Of a stretch of DNA of 64,000 nucleotides, positions 8,629 through 18,126 are shown in pieces. Position numbers and translations under genes: made by a program. Positions within the stretch are counted from its first letter, which is position 1; every line of letters begins with the position of its first letter. The DNA comes from Bacteroidaceae bacterium (GTDB lineage Bacteria; Bacteroidota; Bacteroidia; Bacteroidales; Bacteroidaceae). Below the pieces are notes generated by a model. It had not been told where the DNA came from. It saw only the letters and a list, made by a program, of their open reading frames with translations, and made no database searches. The stretch spans positions 42,607-106,606 of the forward strand of contig JAFTUV010000033.1 of NCBI GenBank assembly GCA_017466065.1, in the 5' to 3' direction.

Positions 8629-9762
8629 TTATAACAAAGAATAAAGTACATAAATCCAATGAGCGATTATAGCCGCTACAATACCGCCAAGGGTGTGGGC
8701 CAGAATCGCTTTTGAGGTTAGCCGGCGGAATCCCAATGCATCCAGCATTGCTGTGTGGGTACTCAAATACCCGCCCCAGCTGATACCTATCGCAGTGAAC
8801 ACAGCGATGGCATTGCCATCTATCCAACCCTCCGATGCAAAGTTAGGAACAAGGCCGAGAGCGGCTCCCACGGTGCCAAGCGAGATTATGGGGAAGGCTA
8901 TCAGATGGGGGTCGTGAAAGCCGAAGAGAAACTCAAAAATAAAACTCAACTTACTACCTATCCACGGAAGCACTTTCACGCCCTCTCGGGCAGCACCGGT
9001 GTAGGTGCCATCGTCCGAAGGACCGAAGGTGAAAAGCATCATCAGGGTCGAGATTATAAGCACGCCGGGGATAATTACAATACCAACATCTACTCCTGTG
9101 CGGCCACCGTCGAGCAACGAATCGAGCACCCTTTGGAAGAGTGGTTTTTCAACCTCTTCGGCCTCGATAGCCTCAACCTCCTGCGCGTCGCAGGCATCCT
9201 CGCTCTTATATTGCGGATATTCCTTTACCACAAAATATTGCAACAGGCGAGTGGAGAAGATGCAACCGCACACTGCACCGAACAGGCCTATCAGAGGTTC
9301 CACAAAGTAGGACTGCCCGAGCATAAAAACAATAACGAGAAGTCCCATTCCAAAGCCCGTTCCAAAGTTCGTGAGCGATATAAACTGATACTTCTTGAAA
9401 TAGGCACCGAAGCGCTTATCTTGGGCGAGCGACACTATTGCCGGATTGTCGGAGAGGAATGTGAGCACTGCACCAAGCGAGGCTACGCCGGGCAGATTGA
9501 AAAGAGGCTTCATTAGCGGGCGGAGGAGCTTTTCGAGCAACGACACCACGCCAAACTCCACGAATATTCTGCCCACTGCTCCTGTTATCACACATATTGC
9601 CATTAGATAGAAGACTGTGTTGAGCAATAGGTCGTGCGCCGTGTGCATAATGGTATTTATCATATTGGCCGTTCCCATCTGCGATGCCAAATAACCGAAG
9701 AGCAGGAAAATAACAGAAAGGCACACCACGCCCGGGGGGATATGTTTCAAAATCTTCTTCAT
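8629..9762 (-). CDS. Nucleoside-recognition (Gate) domain membrane protein
   Basis: 377 residues with about eight hydrophobic segments. The Gate pattern (FLSDNPAIVSLAQD and GFGMGLLVIVFMLGQ; second half FHDPHLIAFPIISLGTVGAA and ISWGGYLSTHTAMLDALG) occurs in two halves, as in spore-maturation A/B-like proteins and nucleoside transporters. An acidic soluble linker (about 185-215, rich in Glu) sits between the halves. It overlaps the porin start by 4 bp and precedes mtnN, which could point to nucleoside or purine handling, but the substrate is not known. Confidence 0.78.
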   Translation of the reverse strand: MKKILKHIPPGVVCLSVIFLLFGYLASQMGTANMINTIMHTAHDLLLNTVFYLMAICVITGAVGRIFVEFGVVSLLEKLLRPLMKPLFNLPGVASLGAVLTFLSDNPAIVSLAQDKRFGAYFKKYQFISLTNFGTGFGMGLLVIVFMLGQSYFVEPLIGLFGAVCGCIFSTRLLQYFVVKEYPQYKSEDACDAQEVEAIEAEEVEKPLFQRVLDSLLDGGRTGVDVGIVIIPGVLIISTLMMLFTFGPSDDGTYTGAAREGVKVLPWIGSKLSFIFEFLFGFHDPHLIAFPIISLGTVGAALGLVPNFASEGWIDGNAIAVFTAIGISWGGYLSTHTAMLDALGFRRLTSKAILAHTLGGIVAAIIAHWIYVLYSLL

Positions 9763-10823
9763 AGAATTTTATTTTTGAGGCTCAACAGGTTCATTCGCCA
9801 AGTAACACCCACTGTTATAAATGTATTATTGTCGCGCAACACTCCTGCGGGAGTATCGCCAAAGGTAAATGAGCCTGCGGCGTGTATGCGAACATCGTTG
9901 CGAGCATCTTTCAGCGGGAAATATTCCACTCCGCCGCCGAAGCGTGCAACCTCGGTACCCTCGGCAACCAAGAAGTCCTTGTCAACATCGGTATTGTTCA
10001 CATCGTAGCTTCCCTTTGCAAAGATATTGAGCCTGCGTGTAGGTTGCCAAGATATTTTGGTAACTGCCGACATATCGGTGAAGAGGAATGTGTGGCCGCT
10101 TGTGGCGCGGTTCATAAAGTCGAGCTCCACTTGGAATTCTCCAAAATCGAGCTTATGCCCCAATGAGATATAGTTAATGTATTTACCGGGCAGATACTCT
10201 ATCATATTCACGGAATAGGCTGTATTGAACCAACCGTGCGAGCCCGTCCATATGAAGTTGCAGGCAAACATTTCCTCCTGTTTCTTCAATGTAACATTGC
10301 CCCAAAAATCGGTAACCTCCACTTTGCCACGGAAGGGACTCTCGCAGAGTTGCGCGATTATTTTATCCTTGCCGCCATTGAACGAGTAGCCCACGCTTAC
10401 GCCCAACTGATAGCAAGGTAGATTGTGCCACCACTCGGAACAGAAATAGAGGTCGATGGGAGCTACATCATATTCATAACCGCCCAGCGCCACCAGCAAC
10501 TTTCCTGCCGAGATTTCAAAGCCGCGTTTTTTCCAAGTGAGATATATCCAATCGGTAGCATCGAAGAAACTGTCGTCCGAGTCGTTCTTGTTGAGTCGCT
10601 GACGATAGGAGTAGGAGAACTCTTCGCTTATATTGCCGTCGATGCGTATATTCAGGAACTTGCCTTTAAAGCCCGAATCTTCGTCGTCGGTGGCTCCACG
10701 AATATATGAGTGCTGATAATCGCCCCTCGCTTCTATTTTCAGATTAAGCAATTCTTGTTGCTCCTGCGCCGGAAGAAGAAGGCCAAACAGAACCGCAAGC
10801 CACAATAGTAGTACTCTTTTCAT
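9759..10823 (-). CDS. Outer-membrane porin (porin O/P-like)
   Basis: 354 residues with a signal peptide (about 1-19, ending LLPAQ). The rest alternates aromatic and polar residues typical of a beta barrel (for example EFSYSYRQRLN, LDFGEFQVELDF, DVRIHAAGSFTFG) and ends with a short strand. It resembles the phosphate-selective porin O/P group of Bacteroidetes; the solute is unknown. It is first in the operon with the Gate protein, mtnN and luxS, behind a promoter at 10891-10920. Confidence 0.75.
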   Translation of the reverse strand: MKRVLLLWLAVLFGLLLPAQEQQELLNLKIEARGDYQHSYIRGATDDEDSGFKGKFLNIRIDGNISEEFSYSYRQRLNKNDSDDSFFDATDWIYLTWKKRGFEISAGKLLVALGGYEYDVAPIDLYFCSEWWHNLPCYQLGVSVGYSFNGGKDKIIAQLCESPFRGKVEVTDFWGNVTLKKQEEMFACNFIWTGSHGWFNTAYSVNMIEYLPGKYINYISLGHKLDFGEFQVELDFMNRATSGHTFLFTDMSAVTKISWQPTRRLNIFAKGSYDVNNTDVDKDFLVAEGTEVARFGGGVEYFPLKDARNDVRIHAAGSFTFGDTPAGVLRDNNTFITVGVTWRMNLLSLKNKIL

Positions 10824-10890
10824 TGCAATAGATTTATTGTGTTTTCTATTTATCGGACAGGCTGCCGCAACGGGCAGGCGTTACACTTTA

Positions 10891-10920
10891 CAAAAATATA
10901 TCAATTTATCAATGCCGCAA
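10891..10920 (-). promoter_or_regulatory. Promoter of the porin-Gate-mtnN-luxS unit
   Basis: On the minus strand TTG (10918-10920), a 19-bp spacer and TATTTTTG (10891-10898) fit the Bacteroidetes consensus. The porin ATG is about 70 bp downstream. Confidence 0.6.
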
Positions 10921-10940
10921 GCAATGGGGTGTAATTATTA

Positions 10941-12044
10941 TCACGGGCGGAACGAGTTAACGGCATCTATAACCGCCGTCACCTCGTCGGCCGACATTAC
11001 AGGCGACATTGGCAGGCTCAATTCTGTGGCGTGTATGCGCTCGCTCACCGGCAGTTCGAGAGTGGCATACTCCACAAGAGCTTGCTGGTGATGAGGAGCA
11101 ATGGGATAGTGTATCATTGTTTCTACCCCGCAATCGGCCAGATGATTCTGCAATGCGGTGCGATGCTCTGTAAAGAGCGGGAAGATGTGGTACACATTGG
11201 AGGGGGCACAGCCCGAGGCCGGCAATTTCACAAGAGGGTTGGCAATTTCACTTAAATAGCGACGGGCAACGGTGCGGCGTGCCTCATTATCGGCATCCAG
11301 ACGAGGAAGTTTCACCAACAGGGCTGCTGCCTGCAACTCGTCGAGGCGGCTGTTTATTCCCTTGTATATATTCACATACTTTTTTGCCGAGCCGTAATTG
11401 GCTATCGCACGCACTGCCGCGGCAAGTTCCTCGTCGTCGGTAGTAATTGCACCTGCGTCGCCCAATGCTCCAAGATTTTTCGCCGGATAGAAGCTGAACC
11501 CGGCTGCATCGCCTATGGAGCCTACACGCTTGCCACCACACACTGCGCCGTGTGCCTGTGCGCAATCCTCCAACACTTTGAGCGAATACATTTCGGCAAT
11601 CTCCATCAATGGCTGCATTTCCACGGCCTTGCCATAGAGGTGCACGGGGAGTATGGCTCTGGTCTTTTCGGTTATCAGTGATTTTATTCTGTCGGTATCT
11701 ATATTGTAACTATACTCATACGGCTCGCAGAATACCGGCACAAGGCCTGCGCGAATTACTGCAAGAATAGAGGCAATATAGGTGTTGGCGGGCACTATAA
11801 CCTCGTCGCCGGGAGTCATATAGCCAAGCTCTATCCAAGCTCGCAGCACTATGGTAAGCGCATCGAGCCCGTTGCCTACGCCCACACAATAGCGCGTTCC
11901 GCAATACGCGGCAAAGGCCTCCTCGAACTTCTTGTTGAGTGTACCTTGCAGATACCAACCGCTCTGCACCACTCTTGCCACCTCTTCGGTGAGCTGCGGT
12001 TCAAAGGAATTGTTCACGCGTTGCAGGTCGAAATATTTAATCAT
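10941..12044 (-). CDS. DegT/DnrJ/EryC1-family sugar aminotransferase (FdtB-like)
   Basis: 367 residues, normal length. PLP-binding motifs are intact: [12 protein letters not shown] near the N-terminus, [11 protein letters not shown], and the Schiff-base lysine in [16 protein letters not shown]. Such enzymes transfer an amino group to a keto-sugar nucleotide. Together with the FdtA-like cupin two genes upstream it suggests a dTDP-3-amino-3,6-dideoxyhexose (Fuc3N/Qui3N type) made for surface glycans. It overlaps the GNAT gene by 8 bp. The exact sugar isomer cannot be told from sequence. Confidence 0.88.
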   Translation of the reverse strand: MIKYFDLQRVNNSFEPQLTEEVARVVQSGWYLQGTLNKKFEEAFAAYCGTRYCVGVGNGLDALTIVLRAWIELGYMTPGDEVIVPANTYIASILAVIRAGLVPVFCEPYEYSYNIDTDRIKSLITEKTRAILPVHLYGKAVEMQPLMEIAEMYSLKVLEDCAQAHGAVCGGKRVGSIGDAAGFSFYPAKNLGALGDAGAITTDDEELAAAVRAIANYGSAKKYVNIYKGINSRLDELQAAALLVKLPRLDADNEARRTVARRYLSEIANPLVKLPASGCAPSNVYHIFPLFTEHRTALQNHLADCGVETMIHYPIAPHHQQALVEYATLELPVSERIHATELSLPMSPVMSADEVTAVIDAVNSFRP

Positions 12045-13014
12045 TGGGTATGTCGTTTATTTTGAATTCGTATGAATCGTACACCACCGCACGGCCGCCG
12101 AAGCCCTCTTTCTGGAAAATGAGCCCTTTATTGAGAATGCGCCCGCCCTCCTCGACCGAGGTTCCAAAATCGAAAAACTCCTTGTGGGCATACTCCTTGT
12201 GTACAAGGTGGTGAAAGAGCAGGTCGACAGCTCCATTGTCGCGCCCCTTTTCCACCGAGCCAATATACTGCACGCGAGCCACGCGCGATGTTATGTAGAG
12301 CACCGTGCCGGCAACCGTCGCGCCTGTTTCATCGACGACCCTGTGGAGCTTAATATTTTCGGGGAAACGGCCGGCGAGCAACTCAATCTCGGCAAGAGTG
12401 TGAACGGGCTGCGCACCATAAACTTTTTGCAGATTTTCGCCCAGCACTGCCCAGAAGGCGGCAAAGTCGTTGTCGGCAACAATGGAGAAGCCTGCTTTTT
12501 GGGCTGCCTTCACCTTGCGCCGGCGCAGGGTGCTGAACGGCAAAGGCTCTCTCTGCCACACGACCGAGGAAATGCGGCGGGTGGCAAGCACTGCGTTGCA
12601 ACGGAAGAGCATATATAAATCCTCCTCGGCGGGATATGTGGCATAGGTGTGAGGAACAGGACGATACACTATTTTCTTTACCGCAGTGCCGCCCTCCAAA
12701 TAACGGCGCAACGCTGCAAACATTGCTGCAACATCGGCAACCGAGGCTTCCTTGCCCACAAGCAGGCCGCCGTATGTGAGGCCGCCGTGCGACACAAGGC
12801 TCTCGCCGTCGATGTTCGCGGGCAATGCCCCCACCGGCCTGCCGGCCTTGTAGAAGAGAAGGGAAAAATCGGTGAAACGGGGGTTATAATCGATGTAGGC
12901 ACGCAGAAAGAGAAACGTGAAATTCTTGCACCCGGAAACAAATGTGTCCCACTCCCCTTGCAGGGAAGCGTTGTAGGGCACAACGGTTATACTCTCTTTC
13001 GGGCTGTTAATCAT
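12037..13014 (-). CDS. GNAT/FemAB-like acyltransferase of the amino-sugar cassette
   Basis: 325 residues from ATG 13014, chosen because it makes an ATGA overlap with the ketoisomerase stop; the open frame continues to 13209 but would run far into that gene. The second half holds GNAT-like strands ([60 protein letters not shown]), like the FemAB-type acyltransferases of polysaccharide loci. It probably acylates the 3-amino sugar made by its two neighbours. It is not the left-handed beta-helix FdtC type, so the role is inferred from context. Confidence 0.72.
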   Translation of the reverse strand: MINSPKESITVVPYNASLQGEWDTFVSGCKNFTFLFLRAYIDYNPRFTDFSLLFYKAGRPVGALPANIDGESLVSHGGLTYGGLLVGKEASVADVAAMFAALRRYLEGGTAVKKIVYRPVPHTYATYPAEEDLYMLFRCNAVLATRRISSVVWQREPLPFSTLRRRKVKAAQKAGFSIVADNDFAAFWAVLGENLQKVYGAQPVHTLAEIELLAGRFPENIKLHRVVDETGATVAGTVLYITSRVARVQYIGSVEKGRDNGAVDLLFHHLVHKEYAHKEFFDFGTSVEEGGRILNKGLIFQKEGFGGRAVVYDSYEFKINDIPND

Positions 13015-13397
13015 CGGTTTATATATTCTATGAACTCGTCGTGTGAATTTATATAGGTCGATGGGTCGTAGGTGTGTGAGGCAAATACCAGCAGCACCGC
13101 ATCGGGCGAGAAGTTGGTGAGCTCGTTCCACGTTTCGGGAGGGACGAGCAAACCTTTTGACCTTGAACATAGGTGATAGGGTCGGCGACCGTTCTTGTCT
13201 TCGAGGCAAATATCCACACTGCCGTTTACCGCCACAAGATATTGGTAGGATAGTTTATTGGCGTGAAAGCCGCGTTCCACCCCCTGCGGAACATCGTATA
13301 TCCAATAGACACGACTTATGGGGAATGGCACATTGCCCATCTCCTCGGCAATGGTGAGGCAGCCTCGCGGGTCCTTGTATGTTTTTATATCGTCCAT
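13011..13397 (-). CDS. FdtA/QdtA-like dTDP-keto-sugar isomerase (cupin)
   Basis: 128 residues. The cupin begins DPRGCLTIAEEMGNVPFPI and contains RVYWIYDVPQGVERGFHA, GSVDICLEDK and LVPPETWNEL, all typical of the WxcM-like/FdtA sugar 3,4-ketoisomerases. These convert dTDP-4-keto-6-deoxyglucose to the 3-keto sugar that a DegT aminotransferase then aminates. It is first in a three-gene, overlapping operon behind a promoter at 13444-13475. Confidence 0.88.
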   Translation of the reverse strand: MDDIKTYKDPRGCLTIAEEMGNVPFPISRVYWIYDVPQGVERGFHANKLSYQYLVAVNGSVDICLEDKNGRRPYHLCSRSKGLLVPPETWNELTNFSPDAVLLVFASHTYDPSTYINSHDEFIEYINR

Positions 13398-13443
13398 AGT
13401 TTCTTAACGGCTCACACCTTTTTTTATTACACAGGTTCGAATG

Positions 13444-13475
13444 CGAAGATACAAATAATGAGCCAAAAACTGCAA
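13444..13475 (-). promoter_or_regulatory. Promoter of the amino-sugar cassette
   Basis: Minus-strand TTG at 13473-13475, 21-bp spacer and TATCTTCG at 13444-13451, one mismatch from TAnnTTTG. It lies 47 bp before the ketoisomerase start. Confidence 0.5.
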
Positions 13476-13494
13476 TATTTTTCAAAAAAACAAC

Positions 13495-13519
13495 GGGCGG
13501 GCACCATTTATGCCCGCCC
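13495..13519. terminator. GC-rich hairpin upstream of the amino-sugar operon
   Basis: GGGCGGGCA (13495-13503) and TGCCCGCCC (13511-13519) form a perfect 9-bp stem with a 7-nt loop. On the minus strand it is followed by a T-rich run, the pattern of an intrinsic terminator, yet no leftward gene is seen upstream of it; it may insulate the cassette promoter from antisense transcription. Confidence 0.55.
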
Positions 13520-13768
13520 TCGGCCTGTTTATTCATCACACATCAACCACAGACAGACCTCGATGCCCGTTAGCAGATTTTGGAAAGGCATCGTACAAAT
13601 ACAAGCAGCCGGGGGCGTTTTTTGTTCGACAGGCAAAGATTTTTAAGCCTCATTTAACACAAAAAACAGCAACCCATTGCTTTTTTGAAATATTTTGCCG
13701 TATTTTGTAAAAGTGTAGCCATAGTGGCTGCACCGGCCCTGACAAATAAATTAAAACCATTATATAGT

Positions 13769-14920
13769 ATGACTTTTCCAGCAGAGTATGACGAAATTCG
13801 TCCCTACACTCCCGAAGAACTCCCGCAGATTTTTGACGAGCTTATTGCCGACCCTGAATTTAAGGCAGCAATGGAGTATGCTTTTCAGGGAATTCCTTTT
13901 GAACAGATAGCTGCAGCTATGCGTGCATCAAAAACCAATCTCGATTTTCAAAAAGCACTTGTGGCACCCTTCCTCAAAGGGCTGTTGGCAAAGTTGAGCA
14001 GCGGAATCACTTTCAGTTACGATAATAAAGAGGTGTTGCAAAATTCACTATGCATTTCGAACCACAGGGATATTATCCTCGACTCGGCTTTCCTGTGCAT
14101 ACTGCTTGTTGAGAACACCGGCAACACTGTGGAGATTGCCATAGGCGACAACCTGCTCATACGCCCTTGGATAAAAAAACTCGTGCGTGTGAACCGCAGT
14201 TTCATTGTGCAACGCTCGGCATCCATACGCGAAATGCTCGCTTCGTCGAAACGCCTTTCGTCCTATATGCACTACACTATCACCGAGCGCAAGCAACCTA
14301 TATGGCTCGCACAACGCGAAGGCCGTGCCAAGGACTCGAACGATGTTACACAGGAGGGCCTCATAAAAATGCTCTCAATGTATTCGAGCGACAATATGGT
14401 GGATGCACTAAAAGTTCTTAACATTGCCCCCACGGCAATATCATACGAATATGACCCTTGCGACTATCTCAAAGCCAAGGAGTTCCAGCAGCGACGCGAC
14501 AACCCCGACTTTAAGAAATTGCCTACCGACGACCTTGTAAATATGCAGCAGGGCCTTATGGGCTACAAGGGAGCTATCCACTATCACATAGCAGCCTGCA
14601 TTAACGACGAGATTGACAAGATTGACCGCACACTCACAAAGAATGAGATAACCGCCACCGTGGCGCGCATAATAGACAAGCAGATTCACAAGAACTACCG
14701 TTTCTGGCCCATAAACTATTACTATTACGAGCAGCTCACAGGCGACAAGCAATTTGCCGATAAATATACTCCGGAAGAGGCAGCCAAGTTCGATGCCTAT
14801 CTTGCCGAGCGCATTGCCAAGGTAGACCTTCCCGACAAGGACGAAGCCTTCCTGCGCACCAAGATACTCGAAATGTATGCCAACCCCTTGATAAACCATT
14901 TAAAGGCAATTGCCGAGTAA
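13769..14920 (+). CDS. 1-acylglycerol-3-phosphate acyltransferase-like protein
   Basis: 383 residues from ATG 13769; the frame is open from 13685 but the upstream part is AT-rich and looks like the promoter region. The acyltransferase motif I appears as SNHRDIILDSAF (HxxxxD with an inserted Ile), and motif III as QREGRAKDSND near residue 190. A long C-terminal helical part follows. Such proteins use acyl donors to acylate glycerophosphate or lipid A-like acceptors; many Bacteroidetes copies are annotated only as glycerol acyltransferase. The acceptor is unknown. Confidence 0.8.
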   Translation: MTFPAEYDEIRPYTPEELPQIFDELIADPEFKAAMEYAFQGIPFEQIAAAMRASKTNLDFQKALVAPFLKGLLAKLSSGITFSYDNKEVLQNSLCISNHRDIILDSAFLCILLVENTGNTVEIAIGDNLLIRPWIKKLVRVNRSFIVQRSASIREMLASSKRLSSYMHYTITERKQPIWLAQREGRAKDSNDVTQEGLIKMLSMYSSDNMVDALKVLNIAPTAISYEYDPCDYLKAKEFQQRRDNPDFKKLPTDDLVNMQQGLMGYKGAIHYHIAACINDEIDKIDRTLTKNEITATVARIIDKQIHKNYRFWPINYYYYEQLTGDKQFADKYTPEEAAKFDAYLAERIAKVDLPDKDEAFLRTKILEMYANPLINHLKAIAE

Positions 14921-14948
14921 GCTGCCGGTTGAATTTCTAAAAGCCCAT

Positions 14949-14985
14949 AAGTTCCCCAAAGTCTTTTTTGAACTTTGGGGAACTT
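14949..14985 (+). terminator. Hairpin terminator after the acyltransferase gene
   Basis: AAGTTCCCCAAAGT (14949-14962) pairs with ACTTTGGGGAACTT (14972-14985) over 14 bp with a 9-nt loop, followed by TTTAT. Confidence 0.85.
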
Positions 14986-15136
14986 TTTATCAGATAAAGA
15001 TGACACCAACGGAAAAAGGGAATCCTTTTTCACATTATTTATATAAATAGTGCGTGAGAAAATGCACATTCTCCCTCTTTATAGATTAAAGGGTATTTAT
15101 TATGAAGAACAGTAAGATGATAAAGATTATAAAAAA

Positions 15137-15631
15137 ATGTCAAAACTAATCAAGCGAGTAATGCTTATATCTATATGCGTTTGTTCGATTGCCGGCGTAA
15201 TGTATATAGCAGCCATTATATTTTGGTATATTTATTACCAGCCATCCAAAAACAAATTCGACAGACGAATAGAGTGGGAGTACTTTTGGAACAAAGACAA
15301 AAACGGAGAGTGCATAATAGACCTTGCCGAAACTATGCACTTTGAATGGGACTCACTCATACACTATAAGTCCGCATTCACGCCTGCAAAAGAGGGGAAA
15401 TGCCCATCGGAGTACACCAATATAATGTTTATGCGCAACGGTAATGTTGTGTATTATGTCGACTGGTTCCCCTACCCTTATGAAGAACACCCGGGAGGAG
15501 TTGTTTTTATGCACGAGGGAGATATGCTCACTGTCTACCCGCACGATGCGAAATTCAAAGCATACAGAAAAGAGGGTTACGCAAGTGATTACGACTCAAA
15601 ATTCATTTTTCTTGAAAAAGTAGAAAAGTAA
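15137..15631 (+). CDS. Membrane-anchored unknown protein, possible immunity protein (copy 1)
   Basis: 164 residues: one N-terminal membrane segment (about 8-33) followed by a soluble domain. The segments NKFDRRIEWEYFWNKDKNGE and YVDWFPYPYEEHPGGVVFMH are almost identical, at DNA level too, to the gene at 16566, which lies on the other side of a DUF6973-like gene. I do not recognise the family. Small duplicated proteins flanking a toxin-like gene are often immunity proteins; that is inference from position only. Confidence 0.6.
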   Translation: MSKLIKRVMLISICVCSIAGVMYIAAIIFWYIYYQPSKNKFDRRIEWEYFWNKDKNGECIIDLAETMHFEWDSLIHYKSAFTPAKEGKCPSEYTNIMFMRNGNVVYYVDWFPYPYEEHPGGVVFMHEGDMLTVYPHDAKFKAYRKEGYASDYDSKFIFLEKVEK

Positions 15632-15732
15632 AACCTGATTATAACCAGTGTCTGTTTTTATGCTAAAAGCGCAACCTTATACAGAAAATCCATCACTATT
15701 TTTGCATTTATAACAAATAAAGCAATATATTT

Positions 15733-16584
15733 ATGGAGTATTTTTATTCAGACGACCCACAGGAAATTGAAAATGAGAAGAAAAGACAACAATGTTATCG
15801 ATACTTTTTTCCCCATCTGATGGGCGAAACTGATGAAACAACCTATATTTTAACGGGAACCGATAATAATGCGAATAATGAAAAAGAGATTAAAGACAAG
15901 CCTACCGATAAACAATACAGCAAAGAAGAAAATGCATATAATAAAGTAAAAGTATTAGCAAAAGAGGCCGGATTTGCATTAAGACACCCTCGCGCAGCTT
16001 GGGGTATTGGCCCGGGAGTTATACACAACTCCACGAACATTTCAACAAAGGCAACGCGGTTTGCGACTAAAGGGAATATTCTATACGGAACAAACAAAGA
16101 TGAAGAAGAACTTGGTAGTGAAAATGGTGCATTCAGGCACGCATTATGGCAAGCAGAAATTGCGTCAAGATACGGCGAAACTGTTGCAAGAAGAGCCGGG
16201 AACGCACACGAAATTGAACCGGGGATAAATCTAAACAACAGACGCTTTAACCATTTGGCTAACGCCGATCAAACTACCGACCTTTTAAACAACCAAATAG
16301 GACGTGCCATAGGAAGAAACAACCCTAAAAAGAACAGTAAAGAACTGGCACTTTTACTACTCGATGAGTTTAAGAACAATGGGCTTTATGTTTCGGAGGC
16401 TGATAAAGATGGTTTTTGGAACGTTAAAAAAAGGAAACTATCAGAAGACAAATATGATAGTTTAAGGAGTAAATACAACATAATGGATGAATATGGATTT
16501 ACCGAAGATGATTATATCAGAATAGAAGAGGAAAATAAAAGGAAACTTAAAGAGAAACAAATTTCATGGAGTACAATGAAATAA
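15733..16584 (+). CDS. DUF6973-like protein, candidate polymorphic-toxin effector
   Basis: 283 residues, no signal peptide or membrane segment. The central stretch ENGAFRHALWQAEIASRYGE followed by AGNAHEIEPG resembles the DUF6973 domain often found at the C-terminus of RHS and other polymorphic toxins. The N-terminal 90 residues are charged and low in complexity. It is flanked by two nearly identical membrane-protein genes, the second overlapping its 3' end by 19 bp, which fits a toxin with duplicated immunity genes. The nuclease or other activity is not known; family match is by pattern and moderate. Confidence 0.55.
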   Translation: MEYFYSDDPQEIENEKKRQQCYRYFFPHLMGETDETTYILTGTDNNANNEKEIKDKPTDKQYSKEENAYNKVKVLAKEAGFALRHPRAAWGIGPGVIHNSTNISTKATRFATKGNILYGTNKDEEELGSENGAFRHALWQAEIASRYGETVARRAGNAHEIEPGINLNNRRFNHLANADQTTDLLNNQIGRAIGRNNPKKNSKELALLLLDEFKNNGLYVSEADKDGFWNVKKRKLSEDKYDSLRSKYNIMDEYGFTEDDYIRIEEENKRKLKEKQISWSTMK

Positions 16585-17075
16585 AAAAATTGGGCAAAAA
16601 GATACTCAAAGTTATACTTTGGACAGCAGGCATCATTGGAGGTATATGCACGATTACATTGGTGTTTGCCATCATCACATTTATCGTTTGGTACTTTGAG
16701 AATAAACCCTCGAAAAACAAATTCGACAAACAGATAGAGTGGGAGTATTTCTGGAACAAGGACAAAAACGGAGAGTGCATAATAGACCTTGCCGAAACAA
16801 TGCACTTTGAATGGGACTCACTTGTATACACATCTCCATCTTGGAGGTTCGATACCCATTACACCAAAATAATGTTTATGCGCAACGGCAATGTTGTGTA
16901 TTATGTCGACTGGTTCCCCTACCCTTATGAAGAACACCCGGGAGGAGTTGTTTTTATGCACGAGGGAGATATGCTCACTGTCTATCCGCACGATGCGAAA
17001 TTCAAAGCATACAAGGATGAGGAATCTTCGTTTGACAGTGAAGGGAAATTCATTCTATTGAAAAAGGTGGAGTAA
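16566..17075 (+). CDS. Membrane-anchored unknown protein, possible immunity protein (copy 2)
   Basis: 169 residues with one membrane segment (about 15-40) and the same soluble domain as the protein encoded at 15137: NKFDKQIEWEYFWNKDKNGE and YVDWFPYPYEEHPGGVVFMH. The two copies differ mainly in the membrane segment, in a short region after FEWDSL and at the C-terminus, so this is a recent duplication with local divergence. It starts inside the DUF6973-like gene (19-bp overlap). Same uncertain role as copy 1. Confidence 0.6.
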   Translation: MEYNEIKKLGKKILKVILWTAGIIGGICTITLVFAIITFIVWYFENKPSKNKFDKQIEWEYFWNKDKNGECIIDLAETMHFEWDSLVYTSPSWRFDTHYTKIMFMRNGNVVYYVDWFPYPYEEHPGGVVFMHEGDMLTVYPHDAKFKAYKDEESSFDSEGKFILLKKVE

Positions 17076-17079
17076 GGGA

Positions 17080-18066
17080 TTATTCCCCACCATAAACATT
17101 CTCTATATTCTCCATCACAGCCATAAGTTCATCGACCTTTTCGGCACGAAGAAGGGCAATGCGCAGAGGACGAAAATCGGGCAACCCCTTGAACAGAGGT
17201 GTTGCAGCAAGATGACGACGCACGTGCAGAATGCCGGGACGCTCGCCCAGACGCTCCACACTGTCGCGCACCTGTGTGCGAAGAATATCCATACATTCAC
17301 CGAAAGTGAATGGGACAGCCGGCTCCCCATTGAGAAGATAATGCTTCACATCGCGAAATATCCACGGCTGACCGAAGCTGGCACGGCCAATCATTATGGC
17401 ATCTACCCCGTAACGGGAGAAACACTCGCGGGCACGTTCGGGAGTTTTTATATCGCCGTTGCCTATTATGGGAATGTGCATACGGGGGTTCTCCTTTATT
17501 TTACCTATAAGAGTCCAATCGGCATCGCCGGTGTACATCTGGGCACGGGTGCGACCGTGAACGGTGAGTGCCGCAATACCGCAATCCTGCAAACGCTCGG
17601 CAAGTTCCACAATGCATTTGCTGTTCTCGTCCCAGCCGAGGCGTGTCTTCACGGTAACGGGAATTTTCACCGCATCCACCACCGCCTTTGTAATTTCGAG
17701 CAGTTTGGGAATATTCTGCAACATTCCTGCACCGCAACCCTTGCGGGCAACCTTCTTCACGGGGCAACCGAAATTTATATCAAGAATATCGGGGCGGGCC
17801 TGTTCCACACGCAAGGCAGCTTCCACCATCGGAGCAACCTCGTTACCATAAATCTGTATGGCCACAGGACGCTCCTCGTCGTAAACGGCGAGCTTACGCA
17901 CGGTGCTGTTCACATCGCGTATGAGAGCGTCGCTCGACACAAATTCGGTATATACCATATCCACTCCGAACCGCTTGCACAGCAAGCGGAAAGCAGCATC
18001 GGTTACATCCTCCATAGGAGCAAGGAACACCGGATATTTTCCAAATTCAATGTCGGCAATCTTCAT
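17080..18066 (-). CDS. dusB: tRNA-dihydrouridine synthase (DusB type)
   Basis: 328 residues from ATG 18066; a TTG two codons upstream is possible but less likely. The FMN barrel begins FLAPMEDVTDAAFR and contains INFGCPVKKVARKGCGAG with the catalytic Cys in the usual place, TVHGRTRAQMYTGDADW, and IPIIGNGDI. The enzyme reduces specific uridines in the tRNA D loop. It lies convergent with the toxin-like cassette, 4 bp from the neighbouring stop. Confidence 0.93.
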   Translation of the reverse strand: MKIADIEFGKYPVFLAPMEDVTDAAFRLLCKRFGVDMVYTEFVSSDALIRDVNSTVRKLAVYDEERPVAIQIYGNEVAPMVEAALRVEQARPDILDINFGCPVKKVARKGCGAGMLQNIPKLLEITKAVVDAVKIPVTVKTRLGWDENSKCIVELAERLQDCGIAALTVHGRTRAQMYTGDADWTLIGKIKENPRMHIPIIGNGDIKTPERARECFSRYGVDAIMIGRASFGQPWIFRDVKHYLLNGEPAVPFTFGECMDILRTQVRDSVERLGERPGILHVRRHLAATPLFKGLPDFRPLRIALLRAEKVDELMAVMENIENVYGGE

Positions 18067-18126
18067 AAACAATCTATTTGCCCGCGAAATTAGTGTAAAA
18101 AACGGGAATTTACAAACAATACCCCA

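Noticed and set aside
17212..18093. Long plus-strand open frame opposite dusB (293 codons), and similar frames opposite 8629-9762 and 8011-8610
   Set aside because: They are antisense to well-supported genes, have no family match and no start region; their length follows from codon bias.
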